From: Flavobacterium sp. TAB 87
GTDB taxonomy: Bacteria; Bacteroidota; Bacteroidia; Flavobacteriales; Flavobacteriaceae
Assembly: GCF_001529295.1 (NCBI RefSeq)
Contig: NZ_LLWK01000038.1
Coordinates: 682,001 to 746,000, forward strand
Length of the DNA stretch: 64,000 bases
Reading direction: 5' to 3'
The position numbers were made by a program, and so were the translations under genes. This document shows positions 1 to 8,870 of this stretch, one piece after another; position 1 is the stretch's first letter, and each line of letters opens with the position of its first letter. The notes beneath the pieces were generated by a model, which was not told where the DNA came from, ran no database searches, and saw only the letters and a list, made by a program, of their open reading frames with translations.

Positions 1-42
1 AACTTCAAGATAAATTAAATTCTTTCTCAATGCCAATTATGC

Positions 43-543
43 CTAAAATAACCCGTTCCAATTCTCCCACACCACATGAATAAACCATCCTAAAAAAACG
101 ACGCAAAGCATAAAGTTTAAAAAAGTACTGGCAAGAAAACCAACAAATGATCCTGTTGCTGCCTTAAAAGCTCTTTTATGATCCTTAGAATCGTAAATTA
201 ATTCGCCGACAAATGCACCGACAAACGGTCCAATTATAAATCCAACGGGAATTGGAGCAAAAATACCAACAATTAATCCAATATTAGTTCCCCAAACTCC
301 ATAGCTGCTTCCGCCGTATTTTTTGGTTCCTTTTGCTGGAATCACATATTCTAGAATAGTTATGATGATGACCAAAAGCAGCGCAAAACCCATGACCCAA
401 TAGTTCATCGGTACGGTTTCTGTGCAATACAAAAGCAATAAACCAATCCAACTTAAAGTTAATCCGGGCACAACAGGCAAAAAACTTCCAAGTATTCCGC
501 CAATCATAAATAGTAAACCTAAAACAAGTAAAAAAGTATCCAT
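43..543 (-). CDS. DUF456 family membrane protein
   Basis: This 166-residue protein is almost entirely hydrophobic, with likely membrane segments near residues 3-25, 27-45, 48-68, 86-118 and 132-160. The Gly-rich block KYGGSSYGVWG (75-85) followed by IIGPFVGAFVGEL (103-115) is the landmark of the DUF456 family, whose biochemical role is not established. The length fits the family, so the gene looks complete. It is transcribed away from everything to its right and has no visible operon partner inside the window. Family assignment is fairly secure; no function can be inferred. Confidence 0.85.
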   Translation of the reverse strand: MDTFLLVLGLLFMIGGILGSFLPVVPGLTLSWIGLLLLYCTETVPMNYWVMGFALLLVIIITILEYVIPAKGTKKYGGSSYGVWGTNIGLIVGIFAPIPVGFIIGPFVGAFVGELIYDSKDHKRAFKAATGSFVGFLASTFLNFMLCVVFLGWFIHVVWENWNGLF

Positions 544-896
544 ACAGTATTTTTATGAAATTTGAGAGGGACTACTAATTTCTAAACCGATAGTAGTTCA
601 AGGGAAAATTACAATTAAAACGAATTAGAAATGTTACACTATTCCAGTAAAAATTTAGATTCTACTTTTAATTTCGATTTACATTCAAAAACGGAATTTT
701 TAGCTCAAATTATTCATAAATTTAATTGAAAAATCGGCGCTTTTTAGATCTGCAATTATCTTTATTTCTTATTCAAATAATAATTGGATTAAAAAAATTA
801 GAAATTGCTGTCAGAAAACTACGAAGCTTTGGTAGTTTTTAAAGCAACTCAAAAAATTATCGTAATTTTGCATGGTAATTAAGTAATTCCAATCCG
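544..896. other. Non-coding stretch with a small hairpin
   Basis: This 353-base AT-rich gap separates two divergent genes. It holds a perfect 8-bp inverted repeat, AAAACTAC at 815-822 and GTAGTTTT at 832-839 with a 9-base loop. It resembles a terminator, but no gene ends into it. A candidate -7 element lies just to its right (863-870). I see no coding frame with convincing character. Confidence 0.5.
863..870 (+). promoter_or_regulatory. Candidate -7 promoter element (TAATTTTG)
   Basis: The string matches the Bacteroidota -7 consensus TAnnTTTG and lies 26 bases before the TTG start of the lipoprotein gene. No TTG-type -33 element is seen at the usual 17-23 base spacing, so the call is weak. 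Confidence 0.35.
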
Positions 897-1373
897 TTGA
901 AGCATTTTTATCTCTATATAGTTCTTTTTTCACTTGCGTCTTGTCAATATTTTGAGAAGCAAATTCCTGACGAAAAAGAGTTGTTGCAAAAAGAACTAAA
1001 ATCCATCAATTGGCGTGAGGTAGACGAATATCCATCGGTAACCAACTGTGACCAAATCGCCGATAAAAAGCTGCGCCAACAATGTTTTTTCGAAACGATG
1101 GCACAACTTGTTCAAGAAAAATTAGACATTGACACTCTTTCTATTTTGTACCCGGATTTGGATACAATCGAAGTAAAAGTTACTGTTTTTCCAAATGCAA
1201 CCATGACTTTCGAACCGCAGTTTCCTAAAGATTCGGTCGCGTACGACACCATTAAAATTGACAGTATTTTACACGCGCGTTTAGTCGATTTTCCAAAAGT
1301 AAATCCAGCCATTAAACGCGGAATTCCAGTAAAAACTCAATTTATATTACCGGTAATTATTAAGTCAGAGTAA
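897..1373 (+). CDS. Predicted lipoprotein with a TonB C-terminal-like end
   Basis: The 158-residue product starts with a short signal sequence ending in the lipobox LASC (13-16), so it should be lipid-anchored at Cys16. The residues after the cysteine (QYFEKQ) are not an acidic surface-export signal, which suggests it faces the periplasm. The final 30 residues, including RGIPVKTQFILPV, resemble the last strands of TonB C-terminal domains, but the rest matches nothing I recognise. The start is TTG; no ATG in frame precedes the signal sequence, and the signal peptide begins exactly there. Two Cys residues (near 51 and 63) flank a DKKLRQQ segment and could form a disulfide. Function unknown. Confidence 0.7.
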   Translation: MKHFYLYIVLFSLASCQYFEKQIPDEKELLQKELKSINWREVDEYPSVTNCDQIADKKLRQQCFFETMAQLVQEKLDIDTLSILYPDLDTIEVKVTVFPNATMTFEPQFPKDSVAYDTIKIDSILHARLVDFPKVNPAIKRGIPVKTQFILPVIIKSE

Positions 1374-1377
1374 GTTT

Positions 1378-1461
1378 TAGTAGCTCTTTCCTGCTATCCG
1401 CTATATCTTTTGCATCTGCCGCGGCAGACACAAAAGGATGCCGCTTTTATCAGGGCTAACA
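1378..1461 (+). repeat. Dispersed intergenic repeat, copy 1 (hairpin)
   Basis: The core has CCTGCTATCCGCTATATC on the left and a CCGCTTTTATCAGGGCTAAC right end. Between them is a nested hairpin: a perfect 14-base palindrome TCTGCCGCGGCAGA (1415-1428) inside arms ATCTTTTG (1405-1412) and CAAAAGGAT (1431-1439). Diverged copies occur at 21511-21595 (reverse orientation) and 25941-26090. From memory, Flavobacterium genomes contain many such elements. It lies directly after the lipoprotein gene and may double as its transcript end. Confidence 0.65.
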
Positions 1462-1614
1462 GAATGCGATCCATTTGTGTTTTTAGGAATACGGTTTTTT
1501 AATCTCTTGAAGGGTTTTAAAATCATGAACGAATGAATTACGGCTTCTTTTTTAATCTCATATAATACCTACAAAGGTCAATAAAAAGACCTGTCAGCAA
1601 ACAATGGTTTTAGT

Positions 1615-2724
1615 TTAATATTTAAATCGCCTGCCTTTCCACTCGTATGTTCCAAACAAACTGTACAACGCCACAGCTACACTAAAAAAGGGATACCATA
1701 AACTACTCAACAACCAATTTGACATTCTTACGTTTCCTAAAAACCGATTGGTTGTGTAAAGCAATATAAAATCGATAGCAAATTTTAGAACCACAAACAA
1801 TTCGAAAGTCAAAAAAGACCAAATCCCACAAAGCAAAAATACAAAGCCAAGTATAAAACTAAGATTGACTGCAAACACAAGCAAGCCCAAAGATTTACCA
1901 AATAGACTTTGATAAGAACCTGTTTTTGCCGCCCAACGAACCCGTTGAAAAAATAATTCGTGCCAGAAACTAGTCGGTTGTGTCAGTACAATGGCCAATT
2001 TTGATTTTAAATAAGCCACTTTTTGTGGAGATTCTTCTATGGCCTTTTGCAACAAAAACACATCATCACCACTAGCAATTTTGGTGTTTCCAGCAAAACC
2101 CTTTAAACTTTCAAAAAAAGATTTCGTGTACGCAAAATTAGCGCCGTTGCACATAAAACCTTTACCAATTCCAAAACTTCCAATTGTGGCGCCTTGCAAA
2201 CTCATTAGATCTAATTGCTGAAAATGTGCCAAAAAAGAGCTGGTATTTTGATAGTTTACTGGAGCCGCAATCATTTCAACGTTGTGTTCTCTAATAAAAC
2301 TATCAAAAGTTGCTAACCAATGTTTAGGAACCAAACAATCTGCGTCGGTGGTAAGAATCCAATCGGTCTTTACGTGAGAAATAGCAGTTGAAATGGCGTC
2401 TTTCTTGGGGGAATTTGAGGTTCGAGTCGTATTTATGATTCGAATATGGAATGTTGAATTGAAGTATTGAAATTTTTCATCCGAATCATCGTCCACTAAA
2501 ATCACTTCAAATAATTCCGTCGGATAATTCAATCGAGAAATGCTTTCTAGTAATAATGGTAAGTTTTGTGTTTCATTCCGAAAAGGTACAACTATAGTAA
2601 AAGTCGTTTTTGGTGTTTCAGCAAAATCAAATTTGTAAACTGGGACTTTTTTAAATCCGTGAGCCAACCACAGGATTACAAAGGAATAAAGAATCAAAAT
2701 ACCATATAAAAACACCAAAATCAC
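1615..2724 (-). CDS. Family 2 glycosyltransferase, membrane-anchored
   Basis: A GT-A fold glycosyltransferase with an N-terminal membrane segment (about 1-22), the nucleotide-sugar site IVVPFRNE (44-51), VDDDSD (77-82), the metal-binding DAD (127-129), GDD (219-221) and the QRVRW motif (260-264). Further membrane segments follow in the last 90 residues. This is the layout of processive or lipid-glycosylating GT2 enzymes. I chose the GTG at 2724-2722, giving 369 residues, because it overlaps the stop of the upstream gene by four bases (GTGA). A longer frame reading to an ATG at 2826 would run 100 bases into that gene and adds residues unlike the family. The pairing with a flippase-like protein suggests glycosylation of a lipid or envelope glycan; the sugar and acceptor are unknown. 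Confidence 0.85.
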   Translation of the reverse strand: MILVFLYGILILYSFVILWLAHGFKKVPVYKFDFAETPKTTFTIVVPFRNETQNLPLLLESISRLNYPTELFEVILVDDDSDEKFQYFNSTFHIRIINTTRTSNSPKKDAISTAISHVKTDWILTTDADCLVPKHWLATFDSFIREHNVEMIAAPVNYQNTSSFLAHFQQLDLMSLQGATIGSFGIGKGFMCNGANFAYTKSFFESLKGFAGNTKIASGDDVFLLQKAIEESPQKVAYLKSKLAIVLTQPTSFWHELFFQRVRWAAKTGSYQSLFGKSLGLLVFAVNLSFILGFVFLLCGIWSFLTFELFVVLKFAIDFILLYTTNRFLGNVRMSNWLLSSLWYPFFSVAVALYSLFGTYEWKGRRFKY

Positions 2725-3662
2725 AATGTTTTGGGTTTGAAACGCAGGACAAAATAAGTGCCAATTACAACGGGTAAAACCACATTTAAAAACCACATTA
2801 GTGTACTTATAAAAACTACAATCCATTCGTTAACACCTAGCAATCCGAAGAAAAACAAAGAAACGCCGCCTTTTACAGCAAAATCTAAAAATTGAAAAGT
2901 AGGTAAGGAGGATGCTAAAAAGTAAACTGCAGCAATGGTTGCAATCATGGTGAAATACGACAAATCCACATCAAAAGCCAAGAATAAAAAGTAATACTGA
3001 TGCGAAAAAACCAAATACCGACTACAACCTAAAAGGATATTTTGGCGATGAATTTTTTTCGGAATCGAATTGATTTTATGAATCAGTTTTTCTATCGAAT
3101 AGCCTTTGATAGCAATTTTTTTAATCGAAAATAAAACTAAAATTAAAACAACCAAACCAACAAAAACGATTGCTAAAGTCTGAGCAGTCACTACTGGGTA
3201 TAAAGTGTTGAAATACAGCAATCCGAAAATTCCAAAAATAACGGTAAGCACCATTTGAATTCCGTTGCAAATCAAATTCAGAAACACGATTTGCTTGGTC
3301 TGCTCTTTTTTATAAAACAACGCTTTTCCAGCATATTCTCCCACACCGTTGGGCGTAAAAAGACCAGCAGTTAACGCGGCAAGCACTTGTTTGGTCGCTT
3401 CGCCTACAGTAATCTTTCGAACAATTTGAGCTAAGTTCTGCCATTTTAAAATTTCAAAGTAGCGATTTAAAACACTCAACAATAAAATAAAAGTAATACC
3501 TAGAAATGATTGGTTTTTTTCAAACAAAGCGCTAAATTTCTTCCAATCGAGCTGGTCATTTTGTACGAGTTGATCGTAAATAAAGTAAAATGCGCCACCA
3601 ACAATTAAAAGTTTGACAACAAGAACTAGGAATTGTTTAGCTTTGTGAGGAATTGAAATCAT
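2721..3662 (-). CDS. Flippase-like / LPG synthase transmembrane-domain protein
   Basis: This 313-residue polytopic membrane protein belongs to the lysylphosphatidylglycerol synthase TM (MprF N-terminal/AglD) family. The family block LTAGLFTPNGVGEYAGKA is present at about residues 97-114, where small and Gly/Pro residues form a membrane re-entrant region. It lacks the soluble lysyl-transferase domain of full MprF. Such stand-alone proteins often sit beside glycosyltransferases and are thought to move or bind polyprenyl or lipid intermediates. Its stop overlaps the start of the GT2 gene by four bases, so the two are probably translationally coupled. Family is secure; substrate is not. Confidence 0.85.
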   Translation of the reverse strand: MISIPHKAKQFLVLVVKLLIVGGAFYFIYDQLVQNDQLDWKKFSALFEKNQSFLGITFILLLSVLNRYFEILKWQNLAQIVRKITVGEATKQVLAALTAGLFTPNGVGEYAGKALFYKKEQTKQIVFLNLICNGIQMVLTVIFGIFGLLYFNTLYPVVTAQTLAIVFVGLVVLILVLFSIKKIAIKGYSIEKLIHKINSIPKKIHRQNILLGCSRYLVFSHQYYFLFLAFDVDLSYFTMIATIAAVYFLASSLPTFQFLDFAVKGGVSLFFFGLLGVNEWIVVFISTLMWFLNVVLPVVIGTYFVLRFKPKTL

Positions 3663-3809
3663 GCTGCAAAGAAAAGGAAACTATTGTAAAAAACACTACT
3701 TCGCAAGCACTCGCAATTAAAATAACAAAGCATTGCAGAAATTTACATTTTAAGTATTTGTAAACTGTTCATCTTCATTTAAAAAACGCAGTCTAATCCC
3801 TCAAAAAAA

Positions 3810-4364
3810 TTGACAAAAGAACGCATTATATTAGGCATCGATCCTGGAACCACGATTATGGGTTTTGGATTGATAAAAGTCGTTAACAAAAAAATGGAAT
3901 TCTTGCAACTTAACGAATTGCTGCTATCTAAATACGACAATCATTACCAAAAACTGAAAATTATTTTTGAACGCACCATCGAATTAATCGACACGCACCA
4001 TCCCGACGAAATAGCGATTGAAGCACCTTTCTTTGGTAAAAATGTGCAGTCGATGCTCAAATTGGGTCGTGCTCAAGGCGTTGCCATGGCAGCGGGATTA
4101 TCCAGAGATATTCCGATCACCGAATACGAACCCAAGAAAATAAAAATGGCGGTAACCGGAAACGGAAATGCCAGCAAAGAACAAGTGGCCAAAATGTTGC
4201 AACAACTTCTGGGACTAAAAGAATTGCCTAAAAACCTGGATTCAACTGATGGTTTGGCCGCCGCAGTTTGTCATTTTTTCAACTCAGGAAAAGTCGTCGG
4301 CGAAAAAAGTTACACCGGCTGGGATGCTTTTGTAAAGAACAATGAGGATCGAGTTAAGAAGTAA
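3810..4364 (+). CDS. ruvC: Holliday junction resolvase RuvC
   Basis: RuvC is the endonuclease of the RuvABC complex that cuts Holliday junctions during recombination and repair. The 184-residue product shows the RNase H-like fold landmarks: GIDPGT with catalytic D11, E71 in IEAPFF, and D144/D147 in the [11 protein letters not shown] block, spaced as in E. coli RuvC. The start is TTG; it places the first catalytic Asp at residue 11, the usual position. The gene is followed after about 100 bases by hemW on the same strand; co-transcription is possible but unproven. Confidence 0.95.
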   Translation: MTKERIILGIDPGTTIMGFGLIKVVNKKMEFLQLNELLLSKYDNHYQKLKIIFERTIELIDTHHPDEIAIEAPFFGKNVQSMLKLGRAQGVAMAAGLSRDIPITEYEPKKIKMAVTGNGNASKEQVAKMLQQLLGLKELPKNLDSTDGLAAAVCHFFNSGKVVGEKSYTGWDAFVKNNEDRVKK

Positions 4365-4465
4365 CTATTCAGCAGATTTTTAAATATTTTAGTACTATTA
4401 ATTCGGAATGAAAAAGCATGAAAATATTTTGGTCCCTTAATATGTATTACTAAAAATTAACCTAT

Positions 4466-5599
4466 ATGTCCGGCATCTATATACACATACCATTTTGCAA
4501 GCAGGCTTGCCATTACTGCGATTTTCATTTTTCGACTTCGATGAAAAAGAAAGACGAGATGGTCTGGGCTATTACCAAAGAAATTAAGCTGCGAAAAATT
4601 GAGTTTGTCAATGAGATTGTAGAAACCATTTATTTTGGAGGTGGTACGCCAAGTGTATTGTCTTCAAAGGAGATTAATTTTTTGATTCAAGAAGTCTATG
4701 ATAATTACGAAGTTGCCGAAAACCCTGAAATCACTTTAGAAGCAAATCCTGATGATTTGTCGCAGGAGCGAATAATTGAATTAGCTAAAAGTAAAATCAA
4801 TCGGTTGAGTATCGGAATTCAATCTTTTTTTGAAGACGATTTGCAAATGATGAATCGTGCTCACAGTTCGGCTGAAGCTCAAAAAAGTTTAGAACTTGCG
4901 ACACAGTATTTCGACAATATTTCGATTGATTTAATATATGGAATTCCAGGAATGAGCAATGAAAAATGGAAACAAAATATTGAGAAAGCAATGAGTTTTG
5001 GCATTCCACACATTTCGAGTTATGCATTGACAGTAGAGACAAAAACGGCTTTGTATAAGCTCATTCAAGCTGGAAAAATAGGTGCGCCGAAAGACGAAGT
5101 GGCTTCAGAACATTTTTCTATTTTGGTAGAAACACTTCAAGAGAAAGGATTCATTCATTATGAGTTATCCAATTTCGCTAAAGAAAATTATTTTTCTAAA
5201 AATAATTCTGCATATTGGTTGGGCAAAAAATATCTCGGAATTGGTCCTTCTGCACACAGCTATGACGGTCTTTCTAGGAGCTGGAATATTGCCAATAATA
5301 GTTTGTACCTCAAATCAATTGAGGATAATGTTTTACCCAACGAAGTCGAAATTTTATCCAAATCAGATCGGTACAACGAATATGTGATGACTGGTTTGCG
5401 AACGATTTGGGGCGTTTCTTTGGATAGAATCGAAGCCGAATTTGGCATGGATTATTTGGATTATTTGAAGAAACAATCGCAGAAATTTTTAAATGATGAT
5501 TTAGTCGTCATTACTGACACTATATTAAGGCCAACCGCAAAAGGCAAATTTCTGACTGACGGAATTGCATCCGATTTATTTTTTTTAGATGTAAAATAA
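4466..5599 (+). CDS. hemW: Radical SAM heme chaperone HemW
   Basis: HemW binds heme and a [4Fe-4S] cluster and is thought to deliver heme to membrane respiratory proteins. The radical SAM site is C11-x3-C15-x2-C18 followed by DF (HYCDF), the HemW form. GGGTPS (about 56-61), SIGIQS and the C-terminal HemN_C-like region (YVMTGLRT) are present. At 377 residues it is shorter than the true coproporphyrinogen dehydrogenase HemN (about 450 residues), which favours HemW. The reading frame is intact. Confidence 0.93.
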   Translation: MSGIYIHIPFCKQACHYCDFHFSTSMKKKDEMVWAITKEIKLRKIEFVNEIVETIYFGGGTPSVLSSKEINFLIQEVYDNYEVAENPEITLEANPDDLSQERIIELAKSKINRLSIGIQSFFEDDLQMMNRAHSSAEAQKSLELATQYFDNISIDLIYGIPGMSNEKWKQNIEKAMSFGIPHISSYALTVETKTALYKLIQAGKIGAPKDEVASEHFSILVETLQEKGFIHYELSNFAKENYFSKNNSAYWLGKKYLGIGPSAHSYDGLSRSWNIANNSLYLKSIEDNVLPNEVEILSKSDRYNEYVMTGLRTIWGVSLDRIEAEFGMDYLDYLKKQSQKFLNDDLVVITDTILRPTAKGKFLTDGIASDLFFLDVK

Positions 5600-5734
5600 A
5601 AAGTAAGATAGTCAAATGCTTATAAGCATAGAAAATCAGTTTTTCAGAAATTTGTTTAAATAATAACTAAAGCTTTACGAACTTAGCTTTACAAATTAAA
5701 TTCTCTTTACATTTCTTTCGTTTAAAACTGAATT

Positions 5735-6511
5735 ATGCTAGCAACAATCAACAACTTTCAAATAGACTTATCGAAACCAATTGATATTTCGATTCCGCTA
5801 ACCAATACCGATGAAAACCCGATCGCGTGGTATATTGAAAAGCCCATTATTGAACCTGTTGTTATTGGCGATTGGATTGGGAAAGTTTCAGACGGAAAAT
5901 CTTCTACGAATTTTAATAACATCTTCTTTAACCCGCACGGACATGGTACACATACCGAATGTCTAGGTCATATTACAAACGATTTTTACAGCGTCAATCA
6001 ATCACTGCAACAGTTTTTCTTTTGCGCACAATTAATTTCAATTGCGCCAGAGCAAAAAGATACTGATTTGGTTATCAGCAAAGAGCAAGTTAAAAATAGT
6101 TTGTCTCTTGTGAATGCGAATTTTGATAAGATCGAAGCGTTAATCATTCGAACGTATCCGAACGAAAGAGCGAAAAAATCTCGTAAGTATTCCAATACCA
6201 ATCCGCCTTATTTATCTGAAGAAGCGGCGATTTACATTCGCGAAAGCGGAATTAAGCACTTACTTATTGATTTGCCAAGTGTTGACAAAGAGCACGACGA
6301 AGGAAAATTATTGGCACATAAAGCTTTTTGGAATTTAAAAAACGTTGAGAAAGTAAATGAAGATGCCAGATTTGATTGTACGATTACCGAAATGATTTTT
6401 GTTTCTGATACAATCGCTGACGGGGATTATGTATTAAATATTCAAATAGCCTCTTTTGAGAACGATGCGAGTCCGAGTAAGCCGGTTTTATACGCTGTAC
6501 AAACACTTTGA
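5735..6511 (+). CDS. Cyclase family metal-dependent hydrolase
   Basis: This 258-residue protein belongs to the cyclase/kynurenine formamidase-like family. It opens with the family's PIDISIPL strand and carries the metal motif HGHGTHTE (about 69-76), a variant of the usual HxGTHxD with Glu in place of Asp. A second conserved stretch, LLIDLPSVDKEHDEGKLLAH (about 172-191), matches the family's second metal/active-site region, and an NLKNVEKV segment follows. Family members hydrolyse amides such as N-formylkynurenine, but no kynurenine genes are nearby, so the substrate is unknown. It has its own leader of about 135 bases. Confidence 0.85.
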   Translation: MLATINNFQIDLSKPIDISIPLTNTDENPIAWYIEKPIIEPVVIGDWIGKVSDGKSSTNFNNIFFNPHGHGTHTECLGHITNDFYSVNQSLQQFFFCAQLISIAPEQKDTDLVISKEQVKNSLSLVNANFDKIEALIIRTYPNERAKKSRKYSNTNPPYLSEEAAIYIRESGIKHLLIDLPSVDKEHDEGKLLAHKAFWNLKNVEKVNEDARFDCTITEMIFVSDTIADGDYVLNIQIASFENDASPSKPVLYAVQTL

Positions 6512-6652
6512 ATTTTGTAAATTAATCGATAATTCGTAGTTTTAACTGAGACCGTTAAAATTTAGTAGTTGTAAAGCAAGAAAGAACGAATAAAGTATTC
6601 GCAGAGTTAATATATAAAGAAGACTTAAATAGTGGGTGTAAACAAAATGGAC

Positions 6653-7240
6653 ATGATGAAAATAAAATTGGGATTATGCAGTATAATTACTGTATTGCTA
6701 GTTTCTTGTGGAGATAAAAAACAAGAAGTACAAACAGAAAACACGGTAGTAAAAGATACAATTTCTAGCGAAAAAACAACAAATGAATTAGCAGATTCTA
6801 AGGAAGAAAAGTTAAAAAACTTTTTGATTACTGATTTCTTAAAAGACGATTTGAAATTTTTAAAAGAGGACGATCGTAAGTTTCAATACGAAGATATTGA
6901 CTTGAACGGTGATGGTGTTCCAGAAACATTTGTTCGTTTTTCGTCATCGTATTTTTGTGGTTCTGGAGGTTGTACGTTTTTACTTTTAGACAATAATCAA
7001 AAAGTGATTACCAAATTCACGGTAATGGACGCTCCAATTTATATAGATGAAACAGTAAAAAATGGATGGAAAGTCTTGGTTATTAAAGATTACGGTAAAG
7101 TGAAAGAATTAGTTTTTGACGGAAAAAAATATCCTTCGAACCCTTCTATGATACAGAAAGCAGCTTACGAATCGCCAAGTAGTGAGGCAGTCATACTTTT
7201 TAATAAACCTTTTGCAGAAAGTAAAATAAGTATATTTTAA
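6653..7240 (+). CDS. Predicted lipoprotein with a CGSGGC motif
   Basis: The product of about 195 residues has a hydrophobic N-terminus ending in LLVSCG, a lipobox, followed by a low-complexity Lys/Glu/Thr linker and a folded domain. The domain contains DIDLNGDGVPETFVRF, a calcium-loop-like DxNxDG element, and the paired-cysteine block CGSGGCTFLLLD seen in many uncharacterised Gram-negative lipoproteins. Upstream in-frame GTG (6632) and ATG (6647) starts are possible, but ATG at 6653 or 6656 gives the most typical signal sequence. It is followed after 16 bases by the acetyltransferase gene. No function can be assigned. Confidence 0.75.
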   Translation: MMKIKLGLCSIITVLLVSCGDKKQEVQTENTVVKDTISSEKTTNELADSKEEKLKNFLITDFLKDDLKFLKEDDRKFQYEDIDLNGDGVPETFVRFSSSYFCGSGGCTFLLLDNNQKVITKFTVMDAPIYIDETVKNGWKVLVIKDYGKVKELVFDGKKYPSNPSMIQKAAYESPSSEAVILFNKPFAESKISIF

Positions 7241-7256
7241 AAGGAAACGTAATCCT

Positions 7257-7676
7257 ATGTTTATGAATAGTAACCTTACCGTTTCCACCGATAAAAGTAA
7301 GTTAGATGTAACTTTTATTCAAAATTTTCTAAAAGATATTTATTGGGCTGCAGGGCGAACAACACAAGAAATTCAAACTACAATTGATGCCTCGGTTTGT
7401 TTCGGACTTTATGTGAATGACAAGCAAGTTGGATTTGCGCGAGTGATTACTGATTTTGCTGTCTTTGCTTATGTGATGGATGTTTTTATTGATGAAAGTC
7501 ACAGAGGTAAAGGATATTCATCGGTGTTGGTTGCTGCTATGATGAAAGAAGTGCAATTAAAAAATGTGAAAATTTGGCGTTTGGCAACGCGTGATGCACA
7601 TTCATTATATGAAAAGTTTGGCTTTAAAGCTTTAGCACATCCCGAACGAATGATGGAAAAAATTTTGACAAAATGA
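7257..7676 (+). CDS. GNAT family N-acetyltransferase
   Basis: A 139-residue single-domain GNAT enzyme that would transfer an acetyl group from acetyl-CoA to an amine. The acetyl-CoA pyrophosphate loop is visible in DESHRGKGYSSVLV (about 76-89), preceded by the strand YVMDVFI and followed by the C-terminal YEKFGFKAL signature. The opening segment with YWAAGRT resembles a subgroup in many bacteria annotated only as GNAT. Its stop overlaps the start of the next gene by four bases (ATGA), indicating translational coupling. The acceptor is unknown. Confidence 0.9.
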   Translation: MFMNSNLTVSTDKSKLDVTFIQNFLKDIYWAAGRTTQEIQTTIDASVCFGLYVNDKQVGFARVITDFAVFAYVMDVFIDESHRGKGYSSVLVAAMMKEVQLKNVKIWRLATRDAHSLYEKFGFKALAHPERMMEKILTK

Positions 7677-8044
7677 ATTTAGAAATCTTTTACGAATATT
7701 GTCTTGGCAAAAAAAGTGCTACCGAACATTTTCCGTTTGATGATACTACATTGGCATTTAAAGTTGGCGGAAAAATTTTTGCATTGTCCTCTCTTTCTCA
7801 ATGGGAAAAAGGGGAGCCAGGAGTCAATTTAAAATGTGATACAGAACGAGCAGTAGAACTTAGAGTTGAATTTGAAGGCATTAAATCAGGCTATCACATG
7901 AACAAAAAGCATTGGAATACTGTTAGCATAAACAGTGATGTGCCGGCAAAGCTTGTGAAGGAATTAATCGATCATTCATACGATCTGGTATTCAAAAGTT
8001 TGTCAAAGAAAATCCAGAATGAAATTATAGAAATAGAAAATTAG
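7673..8044 (+). CDS. MmcQ/YjbR family protein
   Basis: A 123-residue protein of the MmcQ/YjbR family, which has a double-wing DNA-binding-like fold but no firmly established role. Recognisable features are the N-terminal FYEYCLGKKSATEHFPFDD, the central KVGGKIFAL strand, the NLKCDTERAVELR segment and the HMNKKHWNTV block near residue 75-85. Length matches the family. The ATG lies inside the stop region of the GNAT gene, so both are probably made from one message. Confidence 0.88.
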   Translation: MNLEIFYEYCLGKKSATEHFPFDDTTLAFKVGGKIFALSSLSQWEKGEPGVNLKCDTERAVELRVEFEGIKSGYHMNKKHWNTVSINSDVPAKLVKELIDHSYDLVFKSLSKKIQNEIIEIEN

Positions 8045-8115
8045 GCATTACATTTGCTTACAAAAACCAAAAAATTAGCACCTCTGTTACTTTGTAACTT
8101 AGCAACTTATACCCT

Positions 8116-8838
8116 ATGAAAGATCAAATTAAAAAATTCTTAAACGAAGAACAAGATCCAAAAGCGATCGAGAAAATCACTTCGAAACTGAATGATTTAT
8201 TAATGCGCAATGAAGAAGTTGGATACATTGCTGTTCAAAAGAAACCAGCGCTTACCGTTTTTCCAGATAGCATTGTCCTGACGAATAAAAGAATTATTAT
8301 TTGCAAGCCTAAAAACTTAGGACTTTCAATGGATTTTACTGATTATACTTGGGATGATATAGAAGCCACTTTCGTAAAAGAGAATATTTTAGGTTCAGAA
8401 TTTTCGTTTTCAACCAAGACAGATTTAACCATTTCTATTGATTATATTCCAAAAATTCAAGCTAGAAAAATATTTACTTACGCTAAAGAGCAATTGGATT
8501 TAGTTAAAAATCCTATTATGGAAATCTTCCATGAAACGACTACAAGTTCTGAAGAAAATTATGTAGAATTTGAAGATGTGGTGGATGAAGTGGAGCAGGT
8601 AGAAGAGATCGAAACCGAAGAAGTAACTAGTTTTGCTGAAATAATGCCAGTAGTTCCGGTATACACCGAGCCAGCAGTCGCGCCAAGTGCTCCAGTAGTT
8701 GCCGACAGAAAACTAAGTGAATTGTCGCAAGATGAATTGTTTGAAAAGCTTCAAAATTATAAAAGATTACTAGATAACGGACTGATTATGCAGGGCGAAT
8801 ATGATGTCTTTAAAAAAGAAATTTTGAGTTATATGTAA
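8116..8838 (+). CDS. PH-domain protein with SHOCT-like tail
   Basis: The 240-residue product has no signal peptide or membrane segment. Residues about 30-130 look like a bacterial pleckstrin-homology domain, with the strand pair SIVLTNKRIIICKP and the DYTWDDIEA turn. An acidic linker rich in Glu, Val and Pro (about 150-198) leads to a C-terminal helical hairpin, LSQDELFEKLQNYKRLLDNG followed by GEYDVFKKEIL, which is the SHOCT pattern that often marks oligomerising cytoplasmic proteins. Specific function unknown. A strong terminator follows. Confidence 0.75.
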   Translation: MKDQIKKFLNEEQDPKAIEKITSKLNDLLMRNEEVGYIAVQKKPALTVFPDSIVLTNKRIIICKPKNLGLSMDFTDYTWDDIEATFVKENILGSEFSFSTKTDLTISIDYIPKIQARKIFTYAKEQLDLVKNPIMEIFHETTTSSEENYVEFEDVVDEVEQVEEIETEEVTSFAEIMPVVPVYTEPAVAPSAPVVADRKLSELSQDELFEKLQNYKRLLDNGLIMQGEYDVFKKEILSYM

Positions 8839-8870
8839 GACTTATTTTGTACATAAAAAAGTATTCAAGC

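Noticed and set aside
815-839. Hairpin AAAACTAC/GTAGTTTT as a terminator
   Set aside because: No gene on either strand ends into it, so a terminator role has no target; it is only noted as structure in the gap.
1378-1461. CRISPR-like or insertion-sequence interpretation of the repeats
   Set aside because: The three copies are far apart and singly placed, with no spacers, cas genes or transposase frame.
2725-2826. Longer glycosyltransferase start at an upstream ATG
   Set aside because: It would extend 100 bases into the coding part of the flippase-like gene and adds residues without family similarity; the GTG overlap start is far more plausible.
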